Source of the DNA: [Lactobacillus] timonensis
Lineage (GTDB): Bacteria > Bacillota > Bacilli > Lactobacillales > Lactobacillaceae
DNA: 64,000 nucleotides
Assembly: GCF_900240275.1 (NCBI RefSeq)
Contig: NZ_LT964761.1
Span: 1,451,389-1,515,388 of the forward strand
Reading direction: 5' to 3'
The position numbers and the translations under genes are program-made. The stretch's first letter is position 1, and the number at the start of each line of letters is the position of its first letter. The notes below the pieces were generated by a model. The model worked only from the letters and a program-made list of their open reading frames with translations, was not told the DNA's origin and did no database searches. Positions 1-8,057 of this stretch are shown here, one piece after another.

Positions 1-59
1 TTATCCAGCTGAAGCCCTGGGTCTTGGATTCCGGTTAAAAAGTTGATATCATTAGTCAT
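1..59 (-). CDS. Probable ISL3-family transposase, N-terminal fragment (runs off the left edge)
   Basis: Read leftward from an ATG at 59-57, the reverse strand encodes MTNDINFLTGIQDPGLQLD before the window ends. A short N-terminus with a (L)xGIxDxxLxL pattern is typical of ISL3-family transposases of lactobacilli, where it precedes a zinc finger and the DDE domain. An AAAGGAA ribosome site lies about 9 nt upstream on the same strand. Only 19 residues are visible, so the family call rests on resemblance and could be wrong. The other end of the putative element is outside the window. Confidence 0.45.
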   Translation of the reverse strand, partial: MTNDINFLTGIQDPGLQLD

Positions 60-81
60 GAGGATTAATTTCCTTTCTGGA

Positions 82-128
82 GGACAATCACCACGATTTA
101 GGCTTTGGGGTGATTGTCCGTTTTTTTT
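82..128 (+). terminator. Strong rho-independent terminator-like hairpin
   Basis: An 11-bp perfect stem (GGACAATCACC at 82-92, GGTGATTGTCC at 109-119) is followed by eight T residues on the + strand. It lies just upstream of the leftward transposase-like gene and would stop rightward transcription before adhE. It could equally be part of the end of the insertion element. Confidence 0.6.
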
Positions 129-150
129 ATTGTCATCATAAACGAAAAAC

Positions 151-178
151 GGTACCGATGGAAAATTCCATCAGTACC
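151..178. repeat. Inverted repeat between IS-like end and adhE promoter
   Basis: GGTACCGATGGAA (151-163) and TTCCATCAGTACC (166-178) are complementary except for one C/A mismatch, making a tight 13-bp hairpin. It has no T-run on the + strand but is preceded by an A-rich stretch (AAAAA at 145-149), so it may act as a terminator for leftward transcription or be an element end. Confidence 0.5.
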
Positions 179-275
179 GAATAGTGTAGAACCTTTTTTG
201 TTACCTAGCTATGATCTATACTTCACAAAGTACATCAAATATTTACAGAAATACTTATAAACAAGCGTTTAACTC

Positions 276-307
276 TTGTTGACAATTTCACAAGAACAGG
301 TTATCTT
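276..307 (+). promoter_or_regulatory. adhE promoter with embedded Rex operator
   Basis: A consensus -35 TTGACA (279-284) and -10 TATCTT (302-307) are separated by 17 nt. The 18-bp segment TTGTTGACAATTTCACAA (276-293) covers the -35 and agrees with the Rex consensus TTGTGAANNNNTTCACAA at 12 of 14 defined positions. Rex is the NADH-sensing repressor of fermentation genes, so adhE is probably released when NADH accumulates. The promoter is seen directly; Rex binding is inferred from the match. Confidence 0.75.
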
Positions 308-349
308 AATAGGCGAAAGTTAGTAATCCGACAAAGGAGGAACTTAGCA

Positions 350-2953
350 ATGGCGAAAAAAGTGACGGTAGATAAGAAGACTGAAGCTGAACAGATGGTT
401 GATGATCTGGTGACCAAGGCGCATGAAGCGTTAACGGTGATGCATGACTTTGACCAGGAAACCGTGGACCGGATTACTCATCAAATGGTGGAGGCTGGTC
501 AGGACAAGCACATGGAGTTGGCCATTGAAGCGGTGAAGGAAACTGGCCGTGGGGTGGTGGAAGACAAAGCCATCAAAAATATGTTTGCGACCGAAGAAAT
601 CTGGCACAACATCCGCAAGGACAAGACGGTCGGAGTAATCGAAGACGATAAGGCTGACGAATTGATCAAGGTTGCCGAACCGCTCGGGGTTCTGGCAGGA
701 ATTACGCCTGTCACCAACCCAACATCGACGGTGTTGTTTAAGGCCATTATCGCAATGAAGACCCGGAACCCGATTATCTTTTCTTTCCACCCGCAGGCAT
801 TAGAATGTTCTCGTCACGCGGCGCAGATCGTTGCAGAAGCCGCCATTGCTGCTGGTGCTCCTGAAGGCGCGATTCAGTGGATTGACAAACCGAGCCGGGA
901 AACCAGTACTGCTTTGATTAACAACCCTGGTGTTGCTTGTACGCTGGCTACTGGTGGCCCAGGAATGGTGAAGGCAGCTTATTCGACTGGAAAACCGGCA
1001 TTGGGTGTTGGCCCGGGTAACGGTCCTGTTTATGTTGAAAAGACCGCTAACCTCAAGCGGGCTGTCAATGACATCGTTTTGTCGAAGACCTTCGATAACG
1101 GGATGATTTGCGCGACGGAAAACTCCGCTGTTGTTGACCAGGAAGTCTATGATGACTTCAAGCAGTTGATGATCGCCAACCGCGTTTACTTTGTTCCGGC
1201 AGCAGAACTGTCAAAACTGCGTGAAACGATGTTTAACCCGGAGACAGGCAGTATCAACGGACCAATTGCCGGGATGTCTGCAGAAAAGATTGCCGAGCGG
1301 GCACACATTAAAGTACCAAAGGATACCCAAGTGTTAGCTGCGGAAATCACGAAGATTGGCAAGCAAGAATTACTGTCTGGAGAAAAATTATGTCCAGTTT
1401 TGTCCATCTTTCGAGCTGAAGACCAGGCGGACGCATTTGCTAAGTGCGATGCGCTCTTGGAGTACGGTGGGCTGGGACACACGGCAGCCATTCAGACAAC
1501 CGATATGAAACTCGCCGAGAAGTTTGGTATCGAAATGAGGGCTTCACGGGTCATTGTGAACGCGCCAGCTGGGTTGTCGGGAATTGGTAACCTCTATAAC
1601 CGGATGACGCCATCCTTGACGTTGGGAACCGGTTCATGGGGTGCCAACTCAATTTCCCATAACGTTACTGACTACGACCTGTTGAATATTAAGACGATTG
1701 CGAAGAGGCGAAACAATATGCAATGGATCAAGCTACCACGTGTTTACTTTGAACGTGACTCAGTACGTTACCTGAAAGATATGCCAAATATTAACCGCGT
1801 CTTTATCGTAACCGGTCCATCTATCCAGGCTCATGGGTACGTGGATGTTGTAACTGATCAGTTGAAGCTGCGGCAAAATCCTGTTCAGTACCTGGTATTC
1901 TCTGATGTCGAAGCCGACCCATCTACTGACACGGTCAAAAAAGGTGTTGACCTGATGAAGTCATTCCAACCAGACACTATCATCGCCCTCGGTGGAGGTT
2001 CGCCACTAGATGCAGCGAAGGGAATGTGGATGTTCTACGAGAGTGAAGACGCATCATTCTTTGGTGCTAAGCAGAAATTCCTGAACATCCGGAAGCGGGC
2101 TTACCGTTTTGACAAGCCGAATAAGGCGCAAATGGTTGCGATCCCGACTACTTCGGGGACTGGTTCAGAAGTAACACCGTTCGCTGTGATTACTGACTCC
2201 AAGACGCACGTAAAGTACCCGTTGACTGACTACGCGTTGACACCAGACGTCGCGATTGTTGACCCGCAGTTTGTTGATACCGTACCGAAGGGCAATATTG
2301 CTGCTTCAGGGTTGGATGTGCTTTGTCACGCAATTGAATCCTACGTTTCTAACATGGCCTCAGATTACACGCGTCCACTGTCACTGCAAGCAATTAAACT
2401 GGTGTTTGACAACTTGACTGCCTCGTACCACGGGGATGAACATGCGCGAGCTGAGATGCACAATGCGTCGACTCTCGCGGGGATGGCTTTTGCTAACGCC
2501 TTCCTGGGAATTAACCACTCAATTGCGCACAAGCTTGGTGGTGAGTTTGGGCTGACCCATGGGATTGCGATTGCTATCACCATGCCACACGTCATTAAGT
2601 TCAACGCAACCGAACCAAAGAAGTTTACTACTTGGCCGAAGTACGAAACCTTCCGGGCAGCCGATGATTACGCAACCATTGCAAAGACTATTGGGTTGAC
2701 AGGAAAGACCAACGAAGAGCTGATTCAGCAACTATGTGATAAGATTCGCGACCTGGCACATTCAGTTGACGTTACCCTAAGTTTGAAGGCCTGGGGCGTT
2801 GATAAGAAGCATTTCGACCGGGTCGTTGACCACCTGGCTGTGCTGGCTTACGAAGACCAATGTACGACAGCTAACCCACAGGAACCGTTAATTGCAGACT
2901 TGAAGCAAATCATGATTAATGAATATGACGGTAAGGGGGTCGAAACGAAGTAA
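350..2953 (+). CDS. adhE: Bifunctional acetaldehyde-CoA/alcohol dehydrogenase
   Basis: Reduces acetyl-CoA to acetaldehyde and then to ethanol, oxidising two NADH; the main redox sink of heterofermentative lactobacilli. The 867-residue protein has the usual AdhE length. The N-terminal aldehyde dehydrogenase half (about residues 1-440) contains the catalytic cysteine at position 254 in NGMICATENS. The C-terminal iron-dependent alcohol dehydrogenase half (about 450-867) has the nucleotide motif LGGGSPLDAAK and the histidine-rich metal-site segments around GINHSIAHKLGG. The ATG is preceded by AAAGGAGG at the right distance. It is monocistronic between a Rex-type promoter and its own terminator. 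Cytoplasmic, expected to form spirosomes. Confidence 0.98.
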   Translation: MAKKVTVDKKTEAEQMVDDLVTKAHEALTVMHDFDQETVDRITHQMVEAGQDKHMELAIEAVKETGRGVVEDKAIKNMFATEEIWHNIRKDKTVGVIEDDKADELIKVAEPLGVLAGITPVTNPTSTVLFKAIIAMKTRNPIIFSFHPQALECSRHAAQIVAEAAIAAGAPEGAIQWIDKPSRETSTALINNPGVACTLATGGPGMVKAAYSTGKPALGVGPGNGPVYVEKTANLKRAVNDIVLSKTFDNGMICATENSAVVDQEVYDDFKQLMIANRVYFVPAAELSKLRETMFNPETGSINGPIAGMSAEKIAERAHIKVPKDTQVLAAEITKIGKQELLSGEKLCPVLSIFRAEDQADAFAKCDALLEYGGLGHTAAIQTTDMKLAEKFGIEMRASRVIVNAPAGLSGIGNLYNRMTPSLTLGTGSWGANSISHNVTDYDLLNIKTIAKRRNNMQWIKLPRVYFERDSVRYLKDMPNINRVFIVTGPSIQAHGYVDVVTDQLKLRQNPVQYLVFSDVEADPSTDTVKKGVDLMKSFQPDTIIALGGGSPLDAAKGMWMFYESEDASFFGAKQKFLNIRKRAYRFDKPNKAQMVAIPTTSGTGSEVTPFAVITDSKTHVKYPLTDYALTPDVAIVDPQFVDTVPKGNIAASGLDVLCHAIESYVSNMASDYTRPLSLQAIKLVFDNLTASYHGDEHARAEMHNASTLAGMAFANAFLGINHSIAHKLGGEFGLTHGIAIAITMPHVIKFNATEPKKFTTWPKYETFRAADDYATIAKTIGLTGKTNEELIQQLCDKIRDLAHSVDVTLSLKAWGVDKKHFDRVVDHLAVLAYEDQCTTANPQEPLIADLKQIMINEYDGKGVETK

Positions 2954-2995
2954 CAATATCTTGATGTCTGATAACTAGTAAACAACCTAAGATTA

Positions 2996-3030
2996 GTTCA
3001 GAACGAAAAACAATCGTTCTGAACTTTTTT
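2996..3030 (+). terminator. adhE terminator
   Basis: A perfect 10-bp stem GTTCAGAACG (2996-3005) with CGTTCTGAAC (3015-3024) is followed by six T residues, 43 nt after the adhE stop codon. Confidence 0.9.
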
Positions 3031-3035
3031 GTTAC

Positions 3036-3378
3036 TCTAAAAATAGAGCTAAGGTCGAGCATGCTTCCAGGGACTGCAAGTCCGAATTAAAAAAGGACCT
3101 CCGCTATCTTTGCTTTGATAGTTTGCTTTTAGGTTGTGGAACTACAAGTTCGAGTATAGGAAATGAATTATAAAGTCTGGATAACGGTTGACCTAGCTCC
3201 AGAAAGCGTGACAAACCGTGAAATAGAAATCAGAATGATTTCGTTTTTGAACGGTTCTAACGCGGAAGTCATTTATGACTTCTTAATCACGACGCGCAGC
3301 TAGGCTATCTGCCGCCCTAGCGAGCAACAATAGGCCTCTAGTGTTCGGCTTTGCCAGAACGTTAGAGGCGCTTGTTGT
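3036..3378. other. Non-coding region rich in inverted repeats; candidate structured RNA or element remnant
   Basis: No convincing gene is visible between adhE and the adhesin. The stretch holds many helices: CTCTA/TAGAG (3036-3049); two near-identical small hairpins GGACT-gca-AGTCC (3071-3083) and GAACT-aca-AGTTC (3139-3151) whose stems differ by a compensatory G-C to A-T change; CTATC/GATAG (3104-3121). A nested multibranch set follows: CCTAGCT (3192-3198) with AGCTAGG (3298-3304), CGTGA with TCACG (3207-3211, 3287-3291), AACCGT with ACGGTT (3214-3219, 3251-3256), GAAATC/GATTTC (3226-3242) and GAAGTCAT/ATGACTTC (3265-3282). A long imperfect hairpin spans 3325-3377. AGCTAGG can alternatively pair with CCTAGC at 3316-3321. 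It does not match tmRNA, RNase P or SRP RNA motifs that I know. The strand is undecided. Confidence 0.45.
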
Positions 3379-3702
3379 ACCGCCTGTTAACTTTTAGTGT
3401 GAATAAGAGAGATTATGTCACAGCCCCTTTTGTGTTAGGCAACACTCATAGCAGATGATAAGGAGTGGGAATGATTGTTCAAGCATCCACGAACGCCGAT
3501 GCTTGAATTACTTGGCGATTAGTTAGCAGAAAATATTATCGGTAATTTGTCTTATTATACAGTTGTTATTTTTATAAACTATTGTTTATATAATAATTGG
3601 GGTATACAATTATCATGTATTGTAAAAGCTTTTTATTTTTAATTGCGCAATTTTATCTACTTATAATAGAATAGTGGGTTAGCTGGGAGGCATTGTTGCA
3701 TT
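3379..3702. other. AT-rich leader region of the adhesin gene, no gene seen
   Basis: This stretch holds an inverted repeat TTCAAGCATC/GATGCTTGAA (3478-3507), a small GTGTT/AACAC hairpin near 3433-3446 and a strongly AT-rich part from about 3530. A TATAAT at 3662-3667 is a plausible -10 box of the adhesin gene, but I see no good -35 at normal spacing. GGGAGG (3685-3690) is the likely ribosome site, 12 nt before the ATG at 3703. The low GC contrasts with the flanking genes and suggests acquired DNA. Confidence 0.4.
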
Positions 3703-4287
3703 ATGAGACGTTATGAACATAGCCGTGGCGAACAGCATGATAAGGATCGGATTAAGCTATATAAGACTCACCGGGGTTGGATGACTTCCTTAACCCGGAT
3801 TTTTCGTTTTGTTTTCCGTGATCGTTCATCAAAAGAAGAATTTACTGATCGGGATGCACTGAAAGAGGACGATGATGATACAGGGATATCGCCATTTGTC
3901 CAGGGATTAACTGCCATTGCTGCTTTATTTGGTGGTGGGGCTGCTGCTTCTGCTTATACTCAAACGGTTCACGCTAAGCAGATATCTAATAATGGTTCTG
4001 AAGTGATTGGCTCTACAAGTAGCTCGTCAGCAATCACGCGGACTGCAATGGGGCAACAGGTTTCCCAACAAACAGTCAATGGTCAACAAGTTAGTCAAAG
4101 CGTCAATAACCAGAATGTTGATGTCTCTAATCAAGCCCAGTTAAAACATGCTCTCCAGGATAAAAACGTTAGTGTTATTAATTTTGACAATGATATCACG
4201 CTGACCCAGACAATTAACGTTGTTCCCCGCAATGTCACTATCAATGCTAATGGCCACCAGCTGAATACTGGCAATTATTGCCTGTAA
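3703..4287 (+). CDS. SRRP N-terminal fragment: accessory-Sec signal peptide plus start of binding region
   Basis: This is the part of the adhesin that would be translated if the stop is real (194 residues). It begins with a basic region and KLYKTHRGWMTSL, close to the KxYKxGKxW motif that directs serine-rich glycoproteins to SecA2/SecY2, followed by an acidic stretch (EDDDDT) and the hydrophobic segment FVQGLTAIAALFGGG with cleavage expected near VHA-KQ. A Gln/Ser/Val-rich linker leads into NVDVSNQAQLK and the first strands of the pectate-lyase-like region (DNDITLTQTINV). The product stops there and is unlikely to fold into a working adhesin. Confidence 0.7.
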   Translation: MRRYEHSRGEQHDKDRIKLYKTHRGWMTSLTRIFRFVFRDRSSKEEFTDRDALKEDDDDTGISPFVQGLTAIAALFGGGAAASAYTQTVHAKQISNNGSEVIGSTSSSSAITRTAMGQQVSQQTVNGQQVSQSVNNQNVDVSNQAQLKHALQDKNVSVINFDNDITLTQTINVVPRNVTINANGHQLNTGNYCL

Positions 4288-4374
4288 GTTGATTCTGCAA
4301 AGGGGTCAACTAGCAATGAGATTACCCTTAAGAATGCACGGTTATTCACGGCCAATAAGCATGGGGCCTTCGAA

Positions 4375-7300
4375 ATGTCTCATGATGGCAATGTTAAACT
4401 GACCTACCAGGATGTTGACGCTGTCGGTGGGACTGCCGTCTGGTCAAATTCCGAAGCGAAGGGAAATAAGTCGTTTAAAGTCGCTGGACAAACTAGTATC
4501 AAGGCCGTCAAGTCATATCACCTGGATGGTCATGAGTACCGCACTCATCTCGTCAACCAGCCGGTAAAGTCTTTCCACAAGGGACAGACTAACCTGATCG
4601 TGATCAATAATTCTTTCACGACTGCAAAGGATGCTAAGGTTCATATTGATGGGGCGGAGGTAGCGGATTACGCCATTCGCCTGATGAGCAATGGACAGCA
4701 ACACTTTAAAGTTGATCAGAACGCACAGTTTACTGTTGATGACAGCAATAATGCCAGCATTGTGATGACACAGCATGGTAAGACTGATCAGTCACAGTTG
4801 CTACAAATTAACAAAGATGCCAATGTTTCATTAAACAGCAAGCACGGGGCTAATATTCTCCTGTCAACGAGCGGTCAGAATAGTACGCCGAATGTGAATG
4901 TTGGGGCTGCTAAGTTAGACATGAAAGTCGCCAGTCATGCCCAAGCTAACATCAAGGTTCAGGGCCCAACAAATAATGACCACCATGCTAATGTCTCATT
5001 TGATAAGAATTCATTAGTTAACGGAACGGTGCTGAAGTCCGGAGCTAATATTGTTAGTCAGGGGATGGATACTGATGTTAATATCCATAACCCGCGTCAC
5101 ATTACGTTAAATGCAGCTAACAACCACACTTACCAAACGCACCACGCGCGGATGCATATCAATATAGATACCACCAATGTTAAGGTAACTAATTGGCGGT
5201 GGACTCGCGACCAGGCAAACCACAAGCACTTGACGAAGCAAGTTCAGCGAACTCAGGATATTGATAAGAATACCAGTGTTGTTAACCACAATGACTACCG
5301 TGCACGTGACGTAAAGCTGACGAATGGTAATACTAGTCGAAATGCTAAGCAGATTCTTAACCTAATTAATAAGAATGTTGTTCATGTTAAGAATCACGGG
5401 ACGGTTCAGGTTGAATACGGACATGTGAACGAACCAGCTCGTCCTGTTGCTAGTGCGCCAATAAACAATGCAGCTATCCGACCGGCACAACCAGTTGCAG
5501 TAAATCACGTGGCAGTTAAACAGCAGCCGACTACTATCAGTTATGTTCACACTACTCCGGTTGTTTCCAATTCTGGTTCGAGCGTTCAACCTTCGGGCAG
5601 CCAGACTTCTAATAGTAATCCTGGCAATACGACGACTTCTCAAACGAATTCAACAACCAATAGTAATACCGGTTCGAATACGAATTCGAGTACGGGGACA
5701 ACTTCAACATCTGGGTCTACTAGCAAAGCACAGCCGTCTCAGAGTACCAGTGAGGTTGAGTCAGGATCTGGATCCATTAGCGATAGTCAAACTTCTACTA
5801 GCAACACTGGTTCTGGATCAGGATCAGACTCTTATTCTAAATCAACGAGTACCAGTTTAGCTTCTGGCAGTAATAGCGGAAGCACGAGTGGCAGCGGTTC
5901 GACATCTACTAGTGGAAGTAACAGTTACTCAAATAGTGACTCGTTGTCTGAGTCTTCCTCCGGAAGTTTGAGCATCAGTACATCCACTTCGGTCAGTGTG
6001 AGTGAGTCAAATAGTACTTCTGTTTCAGAGTCAAATTCAGTAAGTCTTTCGACGTCGATCAGCCTGTCAAGTTCTGTCTCCGCTTCGGAATCTGGATCGG
6101 TGAGTGCTAGTGAATCGAACAGTGTATCGGCTTCAGAATCAAACTCCGTATCCGCTAGTGAGTCGAATAGCGTTAGTGCTTCAGAATCCAACTCAGTAAG
6201 CGCGAGTGAATCCAACAGTATCAGTGCTTCGGAATCGAATTCGGTATCGGCCAGCGAGTCAAATAGCGTCAGTGCATCAGAATCGAATTCCGTAAGTGCT
6301 AGCGAATCGAACAGTGTGAGTGCATCTGAGTCCAACTCTGTATCGGCCAGCGAGTCAAATAGTGTTAGTGCATCTGAATCTAACTCAGTAAGCGCAAGTG
6401 AGTCGAACAGTGTATCTGCTTCAGAATCCAACTCAGTAAGCGCGAGTGAATCTAACAGCGTTTCTGCTTCAGAGTCCAACTCTGTATCGGCCAGCGAGTC
6501 GAATAGCGTCAGTGCTTCAGAATCGAACTCGATATCAGCCAGCGAGTCAAATAGCGTCAGCGCATCACAATCGAATTCGGTAAGTGCTAGTGAATCGCAT
6601 AGCGTGTCCGCTTCTGAATCAAACTCGGTCTCCGCTAGTGAATCCAATAGCGTGAGTGCATCAGAATCGAACTCAGTACGTGCAAGCGAATCGAATAGTG
6701 TTTCTGCTTCAGAGTCCAACTCTGTATCTGCTAGTGAATCCAACAGCGTCAGTGCTTCAGAATCGGACTCGGTATCCGCTAGTGAATCGAACAGTGTTTC
6801 TGCATCTGAATCGAATTCCGTAAGTGCTAGCGAGTCCAACAGCGTGAGTGCATCTGAGTCCAACTCAGTCAGCGCCAGCGAATCGAACAGTATCAGTACT
6901 TCAGAATCTAACTCAGTAAGTGCTAGCGAGTCGAACAGCGTCAGCGCATCTGAATCCAATTCAGTATCCGCTAGTGAATCAAATAGCGTCAGTGCTTCAG
7001 AATCGAATTCGGTAAGTGCTAGCGAGTCCAACAGCGTGAGTGCTTCCGAGTCGAATTCAGTAAGTGCAAGCGAATCGAACAGCGTTAGTGCTTCAGAATC
7101 TAATTCAGTATCCGCTAGTGAATCAAACAGCGTTTCTGCATCTGAGTCGAACAGTGTATCTGCTTCAGAATCCAACTCAGTAAGTGCAAGCGAATCGAAC
7201 AGCGTTAGTGCTTCAGAATCTAATTCGGTATCCGCAAGTGAATCGAACAGTGTTTCTGCATCTGAATCTAATTCAGTAGGTGCTAGTGAGTCGAATTCTG

Positions 7301-7869
7301 TATTTGCTAGCGAGTCCAATAGTATGAGTACATCCGAGTCCAACTCAGTATCCGCAAGTGGATCGAAGAGTTTGAGTGAGTACGAATCCAACTCGGTATA
7401 CGTATCTGAATCTCAATCTGTATCAGCAAGCGGTTCAATGAGTATTAGCGTTTCTGAATCAGCGTCGGCATCTCTCAGCAAAGCAAATTCAGAGAGCGGA
7501 TCAAGATCTAACTCGGTATCTGCTAGTGATTCACAGAGGGTTAGTGCATCAGAATCCAAGTCTTTATCGGACAGCATAAGCGTGTCGAAGTCATTATCAG
7601 ATAGCTTCTCTAAGTCGACATCGGAAAGTCTATCTGAGTCGAAGTTGACATCACAATCGATTGTTGATAGCAAGAACGAGAGTGGCAGCATTTCACAATC
7701 AATTAGCGAGTCAAATTCAACTTCCAGGTCTTACTCCTTTAACCAAGGTGGTAGCGGATCGCAGTGGATATCAAATAACGACGATGATAGTGGTAACGTC
7801 TCACCAGTTGATCTGATGTTTATGGCATTAAACGCCGACACCCCTGCACCTTCCGTAGATCATCATTAG
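4375..7869 (+). CDS. SRRP C-terminal fragment: rest of binding region, serine-rich repeats, unanchored tail
   Basis: This open stretch continues the same frame after the stop; the first ATG (4375) has no ribosome site, so independent translation is doubtful. It carries the remaining beta-solenoid strands (to about nt 5430), a Pro/Val-rich linker with [16 protein letters not shown], a Ser/Thr/Gly/Asn-rich stretch (5570-6070), the octamer repeats (6073-7368) and a degenerate Ser-rich part. The end, [19 protein letters not shown] followed by about ten residues, lacks LPxTG, a hydrophobic segment and a basic tail, so sortase anchoring is not expected. Confidence 0.55.
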   Translation: MSHDGNVKLTYQDVDAVGGTAVWSNSEAKGNKSFKVAGQTSIKAVKSYHLDGHEYRTHLVNQPVKSFHKGQTNLIVINNSFTTAKDAKVHIDGAEVADYAIRLMSNGQQHFKVDQNAQFTVDDSNNASIVMTQHGKTDQSQLLQINKDANVSLNSKHGANILLSTSGQNSTPNVNVGAAKLDMKVASHAQANIKVQGPTNNDHHANVSFDKNSLVNGTVLKSGANIVSQGMDTDVNIHNPRHITLNAANNHTYQTHHARMHINIDTTNVKVTNWRWTRDQANHKHLTKQVQRTQDIDKNTSVVNHNDYRARDVKLTNGNTSRNAKQILNLINKNVVHVKNHGTVQVEYGHVNEPARPVASAPINNAAIRPAQPVAVNHVAVKQQPTTISYVHTTPVVSNSGSSVQPSGSQTSNSNPGNTTTSQTNSTTNSNTGSNTNSSTGTTSTSGSTSKAQPSQSTSEVESGSGSISDSQTSTSNTGSGSGSDSYSKSTSTSLASGSNSGSTSGSGSTSTSGSNSYSNSDSLSESSSGSLSISTSTSVSVSESNSTSVSESNSVSLSTSISLSSSVSASESGSVSASESNSVSASESNSVSASESNSVSASESNSVSASESNSISASESNSVSASESNSVSASESNSVSASESNSVSASESNSVSASESNSVSASESNSVSASESNSVSASESNSVSASESNSVSASESNSVSASESNSVSASESNSISASESNSVSASQSNSVSASESHSVSASESNSVSASESNSVSASESNSVRASESNSVSASESNSVSASESNSVSASESDSVSASESNSVSASESNSVSASESNSVSASESNSVSASESNSISTSESNSVSASESNSVSASESNSVSASESNSVSASESNSVSASESNSVSASESNSVSASESNSVSASESNSVSASESNSVSASESNSVSASESNSVSASESNSVSASESNSVSASESNSVSASESNSVGASESNSVFASESNSMSTSESNSVSASGSKSLSEYESNSVYVSESQSVSASGSMSISVSESASASLSKANSESGSRSNSVSASDSQRVSASESKSLSDSISVSKSLSDSFSKSTSESLSESKLTSQSIVDSKNESGSISQSISESNSTSRSYSFNQGGSGSQWISNNDDDSGNVSPVDLMFMALNADTPAPSVDHH
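6073..7368 (+). repeat. 54 tandem 24-bp units encoding the octapeptide SVSASESN
   Basis: Exactly 54 in-register units of 24 bp encode S-V-S-A-S-E-S-N with rare substitutions (I, T, G, F, D, H, R). Serine codons are mixed (AGT, AGC, TCA, TCG, TCT, TCC), so neighbouring units differ at DNA level. Some longer identities betray recent duplication: about 50 nt at 7057-7106 recurs at 7177-7226, an offset of exactly five units, and 6181-6212 recurs at 6421-6452, an offset of ten. Confidence 0.95.
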
Positions 7870-7904
7870 ATCACCAACAATGATTAAATAGTGGTAAATC
7901 TAGG

Positions 7905-7941
7905 CATCCTACAGTACCCAACGTGCTGTAGGGTGTTTTTT
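7905..7941 (+). terminator. Adhesin gene terminator
   Basis: Stem CATCCTACAG (7905-7914) with CTGTAGGGTG (7926-7935), one G-T pair, followed by six T residues, 36 nt after the adhesin stop codon. Confidence 0.85.
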
Positions 7942-7989
7942 GTTGAAAATGAAGGGACGTTAAAAACAAGATTTCTTAATAGCGTAACA

Positions 7990-8019
7990 TTGCACGGATA
8001 CTGTTAGACTTGGTATACT
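7990..8019 (+). promoter_or_regulatory. lepA promoter
   Basis: TTGCAC (7990-7995), an 18-nt spacer and TATACT (8014-8019), preceded by TGG as an extended -10. It lies between the adhesin terminator and the lepA start. Confidence 0.65.
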
Positions 8020-8057
8020 TAATTAGTTATTAAGACGGAAGAAAGCGAGTTGGGATA

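Larger units (their letters stand above)
3703..7869 (+). pseudogene. Serine-rich repeat adhesin (SRRP) gene interrupted by an in-frame stop codon
   Basis: One continuous reading frame of 1,388 codons would encode a large secreted, probably O-glycosylated adhesin, but a TAA at 4285-4287 (codon 195) interrupts it. The frame is identical on both sides, so this is a point nonsense mutation, not a frameshift. Domain order: KLYKTHRGW signal motif of accessory-Sec SRRPs (about residues 19-27), hydrophobic segment (about 62-90), beta-solenoid binding region resembling the pectate-lyase-like fold of Lactobacillus SRRPs (about 145-575), Ser/Thr/Gly-rich stretch, then 54 eight-residue SASESNSV repeats. 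No LPxTG anchor or C-terminal membrane segment follows. No secA2/secY2, asp or glycosyltransferase genes are in the window. It sits between adhE and lepA. A sequencing error or readthrough cannot be excluded. Confidence 0.85.

Noticed and set aside
3471-3506. Mini-ORF MIVQASTNADA with AAGGAG 5 nt upstream, overlapping an inverted repeat (possible leader peptide)
   Set aside because: Only 11 codons, no regulatory codon bias, no attenuator T-run after the hairpin; chance is likely.
5925-7391. 488-codon open frame on the reverse strand across the adhesin repeats
   Set aside because: It is a by-product of the repetitive serine codons on the + strand; composition is a mirror of the repeat, with no ribosome site or homology.
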